The notes under the pieces: model-generated
What the model was told of the DNA's origin: nothing
The model's database searches: none
The model's input: only the letters and a program-made list of their open reading frames with translations
Part shown: positions 18,669-26,898 of the stretch, in pieces
Numbering within the stretch: position 1 is the stretch's first letter
Layout of the letters: each line of letters opens with the position of its first letter
Program-made: the position numbers and the translations under genes
NCBI GenBank assembly: GCA_964633285.1
Contig: CAZWGA010000030.1
Coordinates: 1 to 64,000, forward strand
Length of the DNA: 64,000 nucleotides
Direction: 5' to 3'
Source: 20CM-2-55-15 sp964633285
GTDB lineage: Bacteria > Acidobacteriota > Terriglobia > 20CM-2-55-15

Positions 18669-19767
18669 GTCTGCCTTTGTTCAATCGGCCATCAGGATCG
18701 AAGGCTTCTTTCATTTTTTTCATCAAGGCATATTCCGCATCGTTGAGTCCGAATGTCGGAGTTTCGCGACGCATCTCCAGCGGCGCTTTTTCAATAATTG
18801 CCCTGTATTTTTCACGAACCCGGTATACATCCGCCGGCGACGTTACCTGAAGCAGCACAATTCCATTCAACGCGTGCGCGATCCATGCAGACGGCCGGTA
18901 CTCCTTTATTATTTCATGCACGGTTGTCGGAAGTCCGGCCACTCGAAGAATCACCGGGCCAAGCTTGTGATACTGCTGCCGAAGTTTCTCCCAACACGCA
19001 GTCTCGCCATCGCCCTCCAGTATTTTCCAGTCTGCGGGGGGAAGATTCTTCAATTGCCAGTCCACCGCTCGAGGGTGCTCGCCGAATCGCAGGAGGATTT
19101 CATTCTCGGGTCCCACCCATTCGCAGGAAACCGGCTGCAACGCGCTCTTTCGAATGGCGGCAATCAATGTGGCGGCGGAATCCGGACTTGCAGGGCGAGC
19201 GACCGCGGTCGCCGTTCTTCCGAATTTTGCGCGCAGCTTCAAACTGATTTCGACGATGATTGCCAGCGTGCCGAGCGAACCCGTGTACAGCTTCTGCAAA
19301 TCGTATCCGGTTACATTTTTCACCACACGCCCGCCGGCTTTTGAAATCCTTCCATCGATTTCAACAACCTTCATTCCGATGATCCAGTCTCGAATGGTAC
19401 CGGCTGCGCGGTATGGGCCCTGAGCATTCACAGCGGCAATCCCGCCGATGGTCGCAGCCGGACCATTCCACGGATCCAACGGGAGAAACTGATTGTTTTC
19501 GAGCAGCGCGCGCTGAAGCTGCTCCAAAGTGACTCCGGCTTCGACGTGAATGGTGAGATCCGCAGGATTGTATTCGGTGATCCGTGAAAGCCGCGTTAGA
19601 TTCAGGGCGCAATCCGCCGCGCGGAGAGGATTTCCAAAATACGTCTGAGTGAGCGCGCCGAGCGGCACAAGGTTTCCCTTTTCCCTGGATACAACCTCGG
19701 CGAGATGATCGATGGATTCCGGACTCTGGATTCTCGAAATCGGGAGTCCTTCAATGGTCATTCGCAT
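18646..19767 (-). CDS. glcE: glycolate oxidase FAD-binding subunit
   Basis: A 373-residue PCMH-type FAD protein with VPLGALTQTYFGNPL in the dinucleotide-binding region and the LPLDPWNGPAATIGGIAAVN motif. It lacks the full substrate domain of GlcD, as GlcE proteins do. The start is placed at ATG 19767 (MRMTIEGLPI), which overlaps the end of glcD by 17 bases; another ATG lies six bases later. The frame stays open further upstream within glcD, but that part does not resemble the family. It overlaps glcF at its 3' end, so all three subunits are tightly coupled. Confidence 0.9.
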   Translation of the reverse strand: MRMTIEGLPISRIQSPESIDHLAEVVSREKGNLVPLGALTQTYFGNPLRAADCALNLTRLSRITEYNPADLTIHVEAGVTLEQLQRALLENNQFLPLDPWNGPAATIGGIAAVNAQGPYRAAGTIRDWIIGMKVVEIDGRISKAGGRVVKNVTGYDLQKLYTGSLGTLAIIVEISLKLRAKFGRTATAVARPASPDSAATLIAAIRKSALQPVSCEWVGPENEILLRFGEHPRAVDWQLKNLPPADWKILEGDGETACWEKLRQQYHKLGPVILRVAGLPTTVHEIIKEYRPSAWIAHALNGIVLLQVTSPADVYRVREKYRAIIEKAPLEMRRETPTFGLNDAEYALMKKMKEAFDPDGRLNKGRHVDGERN

Positions 19768-21232
19768 TTTTGGCGAATAGTACCTCTTCAACACGCTTTC
19801 CGATTTCGGCAGTGCTGGTGGTGGTTTGCTTTCCGATCTCGGTGCAACCACTGCGTGAAGGAAAAATTTTGGCGGGATTCAGGAGTCCCTGCGGATTGAA
19901 GACCCGTTTCACACGCATCATCGTATCCAGATCGTCATCGGTAAAAACCAGGCCCATGAAGTCTTTCTTCTCGTGGCCGATTCCGTGCTCGCCGCTGAGT
20001 GATCCGCCGACATCGACGCACAGCTTCATGATCTCTTCGCTCATGCCGAAAATCTTATCGACCTGATCCGGATACCGGCTGTCGAAAAGAATGAGTGGAT
20101 GCAGATTGCCGTCGCCGGCGTGAAAGACGTTCGCCACACCGAGGCCATAGTGTTCGGACATTCGATCGATGGCAACGAGAACTTCAGGCAGCCGCGTTCG
20201 TGGAATCACAGCATCCATCGTAATCATGTCGGGCGCCAGCCGTCCCATCGCGCCGAATGCGCCCTTGCGTCCCAGCCACAGCTTCGCGCGCTCGTCGTCA
20301 TCCCTGGCAATGCGAACTTCGTAAGCGTGATTTCGCCTGCAGATTGCGACGATGGCATCGGAGGTCTCCTCAAGGCCTTCATGGAATCCATCGACTTCGA
20401 TCAACAGCGCCGCCTTTGCATCGCGGGGATAGCCGGCCTTATAGACGGAAGCCTCGACCGCCTCGATCGTCTTGTCGTCCACGAACTCCAGAGCTGACGG
20501 GACAATGCCGGCCGCAATAACATCCGAAACCGTCTGGCTGCATTCTTCAACCGAATGGAACGCGGCGAGAAGCGTCTTCACGGCTTGCGGCCTGGGCAGC
20601 AGCCGCACTGTGATTTCCGTGACAATCGCAAACGTCCCTTCGGACCCGACGATTGTTCCCAGCAGATCCATGCCGATGGGCTCACCGGCTGGGTTGCCGA
20701 GGCGAATGATTTCGCCATCGGAAGTCACGGCCTCGACAGCGAGAATGTGATTCGTCGTCATTCCGTATTTGAGGCAGTGGGGTCCGCCCGAGTTTTCCGC
20801 AACATTCCCGCCGATGCTGCACGACATCTGGCTCGAAGGATCCGGGGCGTAATACAAACCCAGAGGCGCGACAGCCTGCGAAATATGAAGGTTGACCACG
20901 CCCGGTTGAACCACAGCAAAACGGTTTTCAGCATCGACGGAAAGGATGCGGTTCATCCGTTGCAGTTCGATCACTATACCGCCTTCAACCGCGAGGGCGC
21001 CGCCGCTCAGGCCTGTACCTGCTCCGCGAGGAAGAAACGGAATTCGGTATTCATTGGCCAACCGTACAACCTGCGCAACTTGTTCGACGGTTTCCGGAAA
21101 CACCACGATGTCGGGCTTGTTTTTGAAAAGAGGAAGTCCATCGCACTCGTAAACGAGAAGTTCGGTCTCATCATTCACAACTGCGGATGCGCCGAGAACG
21201 CTTCGAAGTTTTCCTGTAAGTTCACTGTTCAC
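19751..21232 (-). CDS. glcD: glycolate oxidase subunit GlcD, FAD-linked
   Basis: A 493-residue flavoprotein of the FAD-linked oxidase C family and the catalytic subunit for glycolate oxidation. Visible motifs are the FAD-binding PRGAGTGLSGGALAV and DPSSQMSCSIGGNVAENSGG, and the C-terminal FHAGDGNLHPLILFD and SGEHGIGHEKK histidine motifs that contact substrate and flavin. It overlaps the upstream TPR gene by four bases and glcE downstream. This looks like a single leftward operon TPR-glcD-glcE-glcF-htpX starting near 21.84 kb. Glycolate may come from phosphoglycolate salvage or from outside. Confidence 0.94.
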   Translation of the reverse strand: MNSELTGKLRSVLGASAVVNDETELLVYECDGLPLFKNKPDIVVFPETVEQVAQVVRLANEYRIPFLPRGAGTGLSGGALAVEGGIVIELQRMNRILSVDAENRFAVVQPGVVNLHISQAVAPLGLYYAPDPSSQMSCSIGGNVAENSGGPHCLKYGMTTNHILAVEAVTSDGEIIRLGNPAGEPIGMDLLGTIVGSEGTFAIVTEITVRLLPRPQAVKTLLAAFHSVEECSQTVSDVIAAGIVPSALEFVDDKTIEAVEASVYKAGYPRDAKAALLIEVDGFHEGLEETSDAIVAICRRNHAYEVRIARDDDERAKLWLGRKGAFGAMGRLAPDMITMDAVIPRTRLPEVLVAIDRMSEHYGLGVANVFHAGDGNLHPLILFDSRYPDQVDKIFGMSEEIMKLCVDVGGSLSGEHGIGHEKKDFMGLVFTDDDLDTMMRVKRVFNPQGLLNPAKIFPSRSGCTEIGKQTTTSTAEIGKRVEEVLFAKNANDH

Positions 21233-21840
21233 GGCTTTGCCTGCTGGTTCTGTTCCGTGAGTTTTCTGATCTGCTCTTTGACAAATTGCGCCTGCGGATG
21301 ATTGGGATTGGTTTCAACGAGTCTGGTCCAGTACTGCAGCGCCGCTTTTGAGTCTTTCTTTCCATGAAGCATCACAACGCCAAGATTGAACAGCGTCTCC
21401 GCGTCGCTCGGATTGGACCGGAGCGATTGAGTGAACGTCTCGATCGCATCATCGTAACGATTCTGATAGAACATCGCGGTGCCCATGTCGGTCCTCACGT
21501 GTGCCGCATCGGGACGGATTTCCAGGGCTTTCTTGTAAAGCCTGATCGCGTCGTCGAAATTCTTCTGATCGAAATCGAGATTGCCCAGTTCCACAATCGA
21601 ATCGAAATCTTTCGGATCTTTTTTGATTTTCTCAGTCAGTTCCCGGACGCGGGCCATATCGACGGGAGGCGCTGAAGGTTCGGAATTGTTTCCGCCGTCG
21701 AGGTTCGTCGGAGTACTCGGATCAACGGGTAGCGGAGTCGCACGAACAATGTCCGGAGCCCGTTGCTTTTCCCAGGTGTAAATGCCTCCAAACCCAATAC
21801 CAAAGCCGATCAGCAGAAACAGCCATGCCTGCGCGCGCAT
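21229..21840 (-). CDS. membrane-anchored TPR protein
   Basis: A 203-residue protein with one N-terminal hydrophobic helix (WLFLLIGFGIGFGGIYTW), a Pro/Ser-rich linker, and three TPR units between about residues 80 and 190 (VELGNLDFDQKNFDDAIRLY, TAMFYQNRYDDAIETF, VVMLHGKKDSKAALQYW). It is anchored in the inner membrane with the TPRs outside, as in CcmI/NrfG-like assembly factors. It is the first gene of the glcDEF-htpX operon and overlaps glcD by four bases. A role in assembling the oxidase complex is an inference from position; no cytochrome c genes are adjacent. Confidence 0.78.
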   Translation of the reverse strand: MRAQAWLFLLIGFGIGFGGIYTWEKQRAPDIVRATPLPVDPSTPTNLDGGNNSEPSAPPVDMARVRELTEKIKKDPKDFDSIVELGNLDFDQKNFDDAIRLYKKALEIRPDAAHVRTDMGTAMFYQNRYDDAIETFTQSLRSNPSDAETLFNLGVVMLHGKKDSKAALQYWTRLVETNPNHPQAQFVKEQIRKLTEQNQQAKP

Positions 21841-21872
21841 GCCGGAATCATAACGTAATTCGGGACCGGTCA

Positions 21873-21982
21873 GGGAATTTCAGGGACAGACACCAAATTA
21901 GTGTCAGTTTGGAATTCGGCGCCGGTAAAATCCAGCCTCGATCCGAAGTTCAGGAATTCGGTATGTGTCCCTGAAATTCCCG
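21873..21982. repeat. dispersed inverted repeat, copy 2
   Basis: The outer arms GGGAATTTCAGGGACA and TGTCCCTGAAATTCCC are perfect 16-base inverted copies about 80 bases apart. The left arm continues into GACACCAAATTAGTGTC, an inner small hairpin, and the unit has an unpaired GC-rich core. The right arm lies inside the last codons of the J-domain gene. Arm sequences match copy 1 near 10.5 kb and, more loosely, copy 3 near 42.9 kb, which identifies a mobile or amplified family of short palindromic elements. Confidence 0.8.
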
Positions 21983-22528
21983 TCCAAACGCCGAGAACAG
22001 GTTGCGGTAGACATCGTCCGGAAACGGAGCACCGTGATGGCGGGAATGCATGAGATCAATGATCGCGGTGTGGAACGACAGATTCAAGGGCAGTTCGATC
22101 TCAACGGCAAGGACAACGGAAAAGCCGGCGAACTGCCTGCTGATCTTCTTAAGGAGAGTGTTGTCCAGACGCGGTACGAGACTCACCCGGACGGCACGCG
22201 AACCCTTCTCCAGAATAAAGTGCCGGTCCCGGTTTTGAGTGACAATCCAGCCTTGCTTGAGCAGCGTTTCATATGCCGCGCGAAGAATTGAAGCGGACAC
22301 CGCCTCAGGCTCGGACGACGAGCGTTCCTGATCGTACGCCCGGCGGCGCGATGGATCGCCGAGCACCGAGTATGCTTCGTTAATGGCCATCATCATGGAA
22401 CATGCATCTGAACCTGAATTCCGATCCGGATGGTATTGCATGGCGAGCATTCGATACGCCTTGTGGATCTGATCAAACGTCGCCGCAGGATCGATCTTCA
22501 GAAGTTGGTAATAATCGAGCGGCATCAT
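21950..22528 (-). CDS. J-domain (DnaJ-like) protein
   Basis: A 192-residue protein with an N-terminal J domain (residues 3-66), including the HPD tripeptide in MQYHPDRNSG that stimulates DnaK, and the typical DPSRRRAYDQE end. There is no Gly/Phe, zinc-finger or CTD substrate domain, so it is a type III J protein. The remaining 120 residues are of unknown fold. The start ATGATG follows GGAGGAG and overlaps the pilB stop. The last ten residues (REFQGHIPNS) are encoded by the right arm of an inverted repeat, so the original C-terminus was probably different. A role in assembly or recycling of the adjacent secretion ATPase is possible. Confidence 0.85.
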   Translation of the reverse strand: MMPLDYYQLLKIDPAATFDQIHKAYRMLAMQYHPDRNSGSDACSMMMAINEAYSVLGDPSRRRAYDQERSSSEPEAVSASILRAAYETLLKQGWIVTQNRDRHFILEKGSRAVRVSLVPRLDNTLLKKISRQFAGFSVVLAVEIELPLNLSFHTAIIDLMHSRHHGAPFPDDVYRNLFSAFGREFQGHIPNS

Positions 22529-23739
22529 TCTCCTCCGATCTGGCACGTTCGATAAGCTTCGCGAACCGAAACGTCGCCTGCCAGAGCGAGTTCGACAGCC
22601 TGCCGGGTAATCGTCACCAGACCGCATCGTGCCGCCGCCTCTCGAATCTCGAATTCGGTTCCGGTGAGAATGGAACTCCGCAAAGGCGGACTTACTTCCA
22701 TCAATTCGTACAGACCCACGCGGCCGCGGCTTCCGGTGGATCCGCACATCGCACATCCTTTGCTTTGGCGCAGCGAACCTTGCCGGCTTTGATCGATCGA
22801 AAGATGCTCGAGATAGATCGGCCTTGGAAAATCCAGTTCGGCGCATGCGTTGCAATTCAGTCTCACCAGCCGCTGCGCGACGACCCCGATAAGAGCGGAG
22901 GAGAGAACAGCCCGGCCGACACCGAGTTCGGCCAGGCGCAGAAGGGCGGATATCGAATCTGTTGCGTGCAGCGTGGACATCACCAGGTGTCCGGTCATCG
23001 CCGCGTGAAACGCAGTTAGGGCCGTGTCGCTGTCTCGAATTTCGCCGACGAGAATGACATCGGGATCCTGACGCAATATCGATCGCAACGCTTTCGCGAA
23101 GGTCATGCCGGTTTTCTCGTTCACCTGCACCTGACTGATGCCGTCGACTTCGTATTCGATCGGATCCTCGATGGTCACGATATTCATCGGTTCCTGCCGG
23201 ATCTCATTCACGAACGCGTAAAGACTTGTCGTTTTGCCGCTGCCCGTTGGACCCGCAGTCAGCAGCATGCCTTGCGGCTTGCGAATAAGGCCGTGCAGCC
23301 GTTCTTCGACGCCTGGCTGGAAACCAAGCTGAGCGAGCGTCATCAGAGAACGGCCCTTCCGCAGCATTCGGATGACAATTTTTTCTCCCCAGCGCGTGGG
23401 AAGAACCGAGACCCGGATATCGGCGCCGCTCGATTCGTCTCCCGTAATGTGACCGTCCTGAGGAATCTTTTTTTCGCTGATATCGAGGCGCGACAGCACT
23501 TTGATTCGAACGACAAGGTTTTCATGCAACCATCGGGGAATCTCGCGCGCCTCCCGGAGGACACCATCGACGCGATACCGGACGCGCGTGGAGCCACGGC
23601 AGGGTTCGATGTGAATGTCGCTCGCATCGATCGACGCCGCCTCTTCGAAAATCAATTTCTGAATGCGTACAACCGGAGAAGAATCGCCGGCCTCCGGGCG
23701 CGGTTTTTCGCGCGGCACCAACGCAGGTAGCTGTGACAT
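22525..23739 (-). CDS. PilB/GspE-type secretion ATPase
   Basis: A 404-residue hexameric ATPase of type IV pilus or type II secretion systems. Visible features are the N2 domain SDIHIEPCRGSTRVRYRVDG, Walker A GPTGSGKTT at 163-171, the Asp box TIEDPIEYEVDGISQVQVNE, Walker B DPDVILVGEIRD, the His box and the tetracysteine zinc motif (CNAC ... CAMC, about 35 residues apart). The N-terminal MshEN or N1 domain found in full-length PilB and GspE is absent, so the protein starts directly at N2. No pilin, platform or secretin genes are near. The assignment between pilus and secretion is open. Confidence 0.88.
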   Translation of the reverse strand: MSQLPALVPREKPRPEAGDSSPVVRIQKLIFEEAASIDASDIHIEPCRGSTRVRYRVDGVLREAREIPRWLHENLVVRIKVLSRLDISEKKIPQDGHITGDESSGADIRVSVLPTRWGEKIVIRMLRKGRSLMTLAQLGFQPGVEERLHGLIRKPQGMLLTAGPTGSGKTTSLYAFVNEIRQEPMNIVTIEDPIEYEVDGISQVQVNEKTGMTFAKALRSILRQDPDVILVGEIRDSDTALTAFHAAMTGHLVMSTLHATDSISALLRLAELGVGRAVLSSALIGVVAQRLVRLNCNACAELDFPRPIYLEHLSIDQSRQGSLRQSKGCAMCGSTGSRGRVGLYELMEVSPPLRSSILTGTEFEIREAAARCGLVTITRQAVELALAGDVSVREAYRTCQIGGE

Positions 23740-23833
23740 GGATTTCCAGAAGGTTTGGGGGTTATGGGCGGCGGGCCTCGTTATCTCAACATGAGGTCAG
23801 CGAATTTCAAATGAAAAATAAAAAGCGCAATGG

Positions 23834-23839
23834 CATAAT
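23834..23839 (+). promoter_or_regulatory. -10-like box next to a start codon
   Basis: CATAAT ends eight bases before the ATG at 23848, which has no Shine-Dalgarno sequence. The geometry matches that before the two-component operon and the Smr gene and suggests a leaderless message. The -35 region is not convincing. Confidence 0.3.
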
Positions 23840-23847
23840 CCGCGCCC

Positions 23848-24570
23848 ATGAAACGAGGCTTTGTTTTGGGGTTGTTCGTTTTCGGCGTTGCAACCATGGC
23901 GATCGCCGAAGATTTTTGGGTAAAGAAAGAATACACGCAGTGGACTGACGACGAAGTCCGGAAGATGTTGAAGGATTCTCCATGGGCAAAGGATGTCATG
24001 ATCAATGCCCAAAGCATGATTCCCAGCGGACGCGCAGAAAATTCAGGCGGACCCGGCAACAGCGGCTTCGATGTCGAGAATTCCGCAGGTGGAAGCCGTG
24101 GAGGCCGTGGCGGGAGAACCGGCGGCGATAGCGGCGGGAGCGGAGAGAGTCTTGTCAGTCTGAACATTTCCTGGCGGAGCGCCTTGCCTCTGAAGAAGGC
24201 CCTCGCCAAAATGCGGCTTGCAAGCGAAGGAAGCGTCCCGGCCGATCTTGAAAAACTACTTTCGACCGAAGATACCAGCTACGTGATTGTCCTCAGCGGA
24301 TTGCCGCCATCCATGGCTCGCGCAATGCAAAACCCCGAACAACTGAAGGAATCGGTACTGCGCCCCGGAAAGAGGGTGCCCATCTCCCTCGCCGGTTACC
24401 AGCTCACTCCGCGCGGCAAGGTTGTGGATATCGTGTTTGTATTTCCGAAAACCATGCGCATTGCGGAAGACGATAAGGAAGTCGAAGTGGAGTTGAAACT
24501 CGGCGCGATCAAGCTGAAAAGAAAATTCAATCTGAAAGAGATGATGTACAGCGGAAAGCTGGAACTGTAA
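23848..24570 (+). CDS. secreted protein of unknown function, Acidobacteria-type
   Basis: A 240-residue protein with a cleavable signal peptide (about residues 1-20, ending AIAE). A conserved-looking motif follows at once (WVKKEYTQWTDDEVRKML then SPWAK), which I associate with a paralogous family common in Acidobacteria but without known function. A low-complexity Gly/Ser/Arg segment spans about 60-100. The C-terminal 140 residues look alpha/beta with a basic KLKRKFNLKEM end. No catalytic motif is visible. It lies divergent from the pilB gene and 11 bases before the cyclase-family gene, so the two may be cotranscribed. Confidence 0.7.
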   Translation: MKRGFVLGLFVFGVATMAIAEDFWVKKEYTQWTDDEVRKMLKDSPWAKDVMINAQSMIPSGRAENSGGPGNSGFDVENSAGGSRGGRGGRTGGDSGGSGESLVSLNISWRSALPLKKALAKMRLASEGSVPADLEKLLSTEDTSYVIVLSGLPPSMARAMQNPEQLKESVLRPGKRVPISLAGYQLTPRGKVVDIVFVFPKTMRIAEDDKEVEVELKLGAIKLKRKFNLKEMMYSGKLEL

Positions 24571-24581
24571 CCCTTGCGTTC

Positions 24582-25208
24582 ATGATCTACGATCTCACGG
24601 TTCCGATCACGCCAACCATGCCGGTCTGGCCGGGCGATCCGCCGGTTCAGTTGCAAAAAAAGTCGCATCTGTCTCGAGACAAGACCCATACCGTACGACT
24701 CACCGCAATCGAGATGGGCTCGCACACCGGCACGCACATCGACGCTCCGTATCACATGATCGACGGCGGAAAATACCTTCATGAATTTCCTCTCGAAACA
24801 TTAACGGGACCAGTCACCGTATTTGAAATCCGCGTGGGGCGTTCAATAGACCGCGCGGCACTCGAAAGTCTGGAATGGGACGGCGTCGAACGCGTCCTGT
24901 TCAAGACCGTGAATTCCAGTCATTGGCGTGACGGGAAGTTCTACGACGACTTCGTTTATCTCGAACCCGGCGGGGCGGAGTTTCTGGTTCAGCGTGGATT
25001 GAAGCTCGTTGGAATCGATTACCTGTCCATCGATAAATTCAAGTCGGAGTCGCATCCGTCGCACTTTGTGCTGCTCACGAAGAATATCGTCATCCTCGAA
25101 GGCCTGAATCTCAGCGCAGTGCCGGCGGGCGAGTATACTCTTTTTGCGCTGCCGCTTAATCTGCAGGATGCCGACGGAGCGCCGGCAAGAGTGATACTAA
25201 CGAAGTAA
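24582..25208 (+). CDS. cyclase-family metal hydrolase (kynurenine formamidase-like)
   Basis: A 208-residue protein of the Cyclase/KynB superfamily, which hydrolyses amide or ester bonds with a divalent metal pair. The metal motif HTGTHIDAPYH is intact (H-x-x-x-H-x-D form), preceded by the family start YDLTVPITPTMPVWPGDPP. The late segment LVGIDYLSIDKF matches the usual GIDxxSxD block. Whether it acts on N-formylkynurenine is not decided; no other tryptophan degradation genes are nearby. It precedes enolase by 24 bases. Confidence 0.85.
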   Translation: MIYDLTVPITPTMPVWPGDPPVQLQKKSHLSRDKTHTVRLTAIEMGSHTGTHIDAPYHMIDGGKYLHEFPLETLTGPVTVFEIRVGRSIDRAALESLEWDGVERVLFKTVNSSHWRDGKFYDDFVYLEPGGAEFLVQRGLKLVGIDYLSIDKFKSESHPSHFVLLTKNIVILEGLNLSAVPAGEYTLFALPLNLQDADGAPARVILTK

Positions 25209-25232
25209 ACCCGAAAACACGAAGGCACAACG

Positions 25233-26516
25233 ATGCGAATAAAAAACATCAGGGGCAGAGAGGTTCTGGATTCTCGCGGGAACCCCACGGTCGAAGTGGA
25301 CTGTGTGCTGGAAAGCGGAGTGCTTGGCCGTTCGATTGTGCCGTCGGGCGCTTCGACGGGCGAACACGAAGCGCTGGAACTGCGTGACGGAGACAAGAAA
25401 CGTTATCTTGGCAAAGGCGTCCGTAAAGCCGTCGATAATGTGAACAAAATCATCGCGCCCGCTCTCGCCGGCGAGGATGCCACTCTGCAATCGCACATCG
25501 ATCAACTCATGCTCGCGTTGGACGGCACCCGAAACAAATCGAAACTCGGCGCCAACGCCATGCTGGGAGCGTCCATGGCCGTGGCTCGCGCTGCCGCGGC
25601 ATCTCACGGCCTGCCGCTCTATCGTTACATCGGCGGAGTCAAAGCCGGCCTGCTTCCGGTTCCCATGATGAATATCGTTAATGGCGGCGCGCACGCCGAC
25701 AACAATGTCGATTTTCAGGAATTCATGATCATGCCGGTCGGGGCCCCGAACCTTCCTGAAGCCGTTCGGATGGGCGCCGAAGTCTTTCACCACTTGAAAA
25801 AGATTCTGCATGACAGCGGACATGCAACGGCGGTCGGCGATGAAGGTGGATTTGCCCCGAATCTGAAGACCAATGAGGAAGCGATCGAGCTCATCCTCAA
25901 AGCCATCGAAGCGGCGGGATACAAACCGGGCGATCAGATCGCTCTCGCGCTTGACGCCGCATCCAGCGAGTTCTACGACAAGAAAGGCAAATACATTTTC
26001 AAGAAATCCGACAAGTCTGAGAAAACCGCCGGGCAGATGGTCGAATTGTATGCGGGATGGGCAAAGAAATATCCGATCGTCTCTATTGAGGATGGACTCG
26101 CGGAAGACGATTGGGATGGCTGGCAGATCCTGACTCGCGAGCTCGGAAAAAATGTTCAGCTTGTCGGTGATGATCTGTTCGTCACCAATACCGAACGCCT
26201 CGCTCGGGGCATGGGAATGGGCGTCGGCAATGCGATTCTGATCAAGGTGAATCAGATTGGAACGCTTACCGAAACGCTGGATGCCATCAATATGGCTCGC
26301 AAGGCGTCGTACGGCATTGTGATCTCACATCGCTCGGGAGAAAGCGAAGATACGTTCATTGCAGATCTCGCCGTAGCTACAAACGCCGGCCAGATCAAGA
26401 CAGGCTCGCTTTCACGCACCGATCGTGTAGCGAAATACAATCAGCTCCTCCGAATCCATGAAGAACTGGGTGATCAGGCGGGGTATGGCGGCGCGGAAGT
26501 ACTGAAGCGGCCGTAG
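25233..26516 (+). CDS. eno: enolase
   Basis: It converts 2-phosphoglycerate to phosphoenolpyruvate in glycolysis. The 427-residue length, the N-terminus EVLDSRGNPTVEVD, the loop SGASTGEHEALELRDGD, the acid/base region GDEGGFAPNL, the magnesium ligands (LDAASSEFY, SIEDGLAEDDW, LVGDDLFVTN) and the signature LIKVNQIGTLTET with SHRSGESEDTFIADL and KTGSLSRTDR are all present. A short 24-base gap follows the cyclase-family gene and contains the string CACGAAGGCACAA seen elsewhere in the window. Confidence 0.98.
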   Translation: MRIKNIRGREVLDSRGNPTVEVDCVLESGVLGRSIVPSGASTGEHEALELRDGDKKRYLGKGVRKAVDNVNKIIAPALAGEDATLQSHIDQLMLALDGTRNKSKLGANAMLGASMAVARAAAASHGLPLYRYIGGVKAGLLPVPMMNIVNGGAHADNNVDFQEFMIMPVGAPNLPEAVRMGAEVFHHLKKILHDSGHATAVGDEGGFAPNLKTNEEAIELILKAIEAAGYKPGDQIALALDAASSEFYDKKGKYIFKKSDKSEKTAGQMVELYAGWAKKYPIVSIEDGLAEDDWDGWQILTRELGKNVQLVGDDLFVTNTERLARGMGMGVGNAILIKVNQIGTLTETLDAINMARKASYGIVISHRSGESEDTFIADLAVATNAGQIKTGSLSRTDRVAKYNQLLRIHEELGDQAGYGGAEVLKRP

Positions 26517-26550
26517 TCCAACCCGGAAACGCCTGGTGTCTCCGTGTTGT

Positions 26551-26835
26551 TCAGTCTCCCTCGTAAGGAAATCGCTGCACGGCCTTCACGCAATCGGCGA
26601 GCGCCTGAAGGAGCGTTTGTCCCCAACCGCTCGGAGTATACGGAGCGGTTTTCTGATTCACCTGCTTGTCCGCTTCGGCGTAGAAACGCATCGACAGGTG
26701 ATTGGGTGTCGCATATTCACGCACCGTGATCCGGAATTCGATCGTCTTGTTGTCCTGCGTTTTGTTTATCGAAAAAAAATGAAGAAGCGCCAGTTCCTCG
26801 CTGGGCTGACTTTGTGCGAACGTCCATTCCGCCAT
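26551..26835 (-). CDS. small conserved hypothetical protein after ruvB
   Basis: A 94-residue protein with a beta-rich start (IEFRITVREYATPNHLSM) and a helical end (GWGQTLLQALADCVKAVQRF ending PYEGD). The Asn-Gln-Lys-Thr-Ala-Pro-Tyr-Thr-Pro-Ser-Gly-Trp-Gly block in the middle looks conserved in character. There is no signal peptide or metal motif. It lies 63 bases downstream of ruvB on the same strand and may be the last gene of that operon. It is convergent with enolase, leaving only 34 bases between stops. The function is unknown. Confidence 0.65.
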   Translation of the reverse strand: MAEWTFAQSQPSEELALLHFFSINKTQDNKTIEFRITVREYATPNHLSMRFYAEADKQVNQKTAPYTPSGWGQTLLQALADCVKAVQRFPYEGD

Positions 26836-26898
26836 TGCTGCTCAACTCCCGGAATCGTAGTAAAAGAGAAGCGGGATTGTACCACGCGCCAAGATCGG

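Noticed and set aside
22529..22855. N-terminal extension of the J-domain frame
   Set aside because: It is antisense-free but lies wholly inside pilB in another frame; the J domain with its ribosome-binding site starts at 22528.
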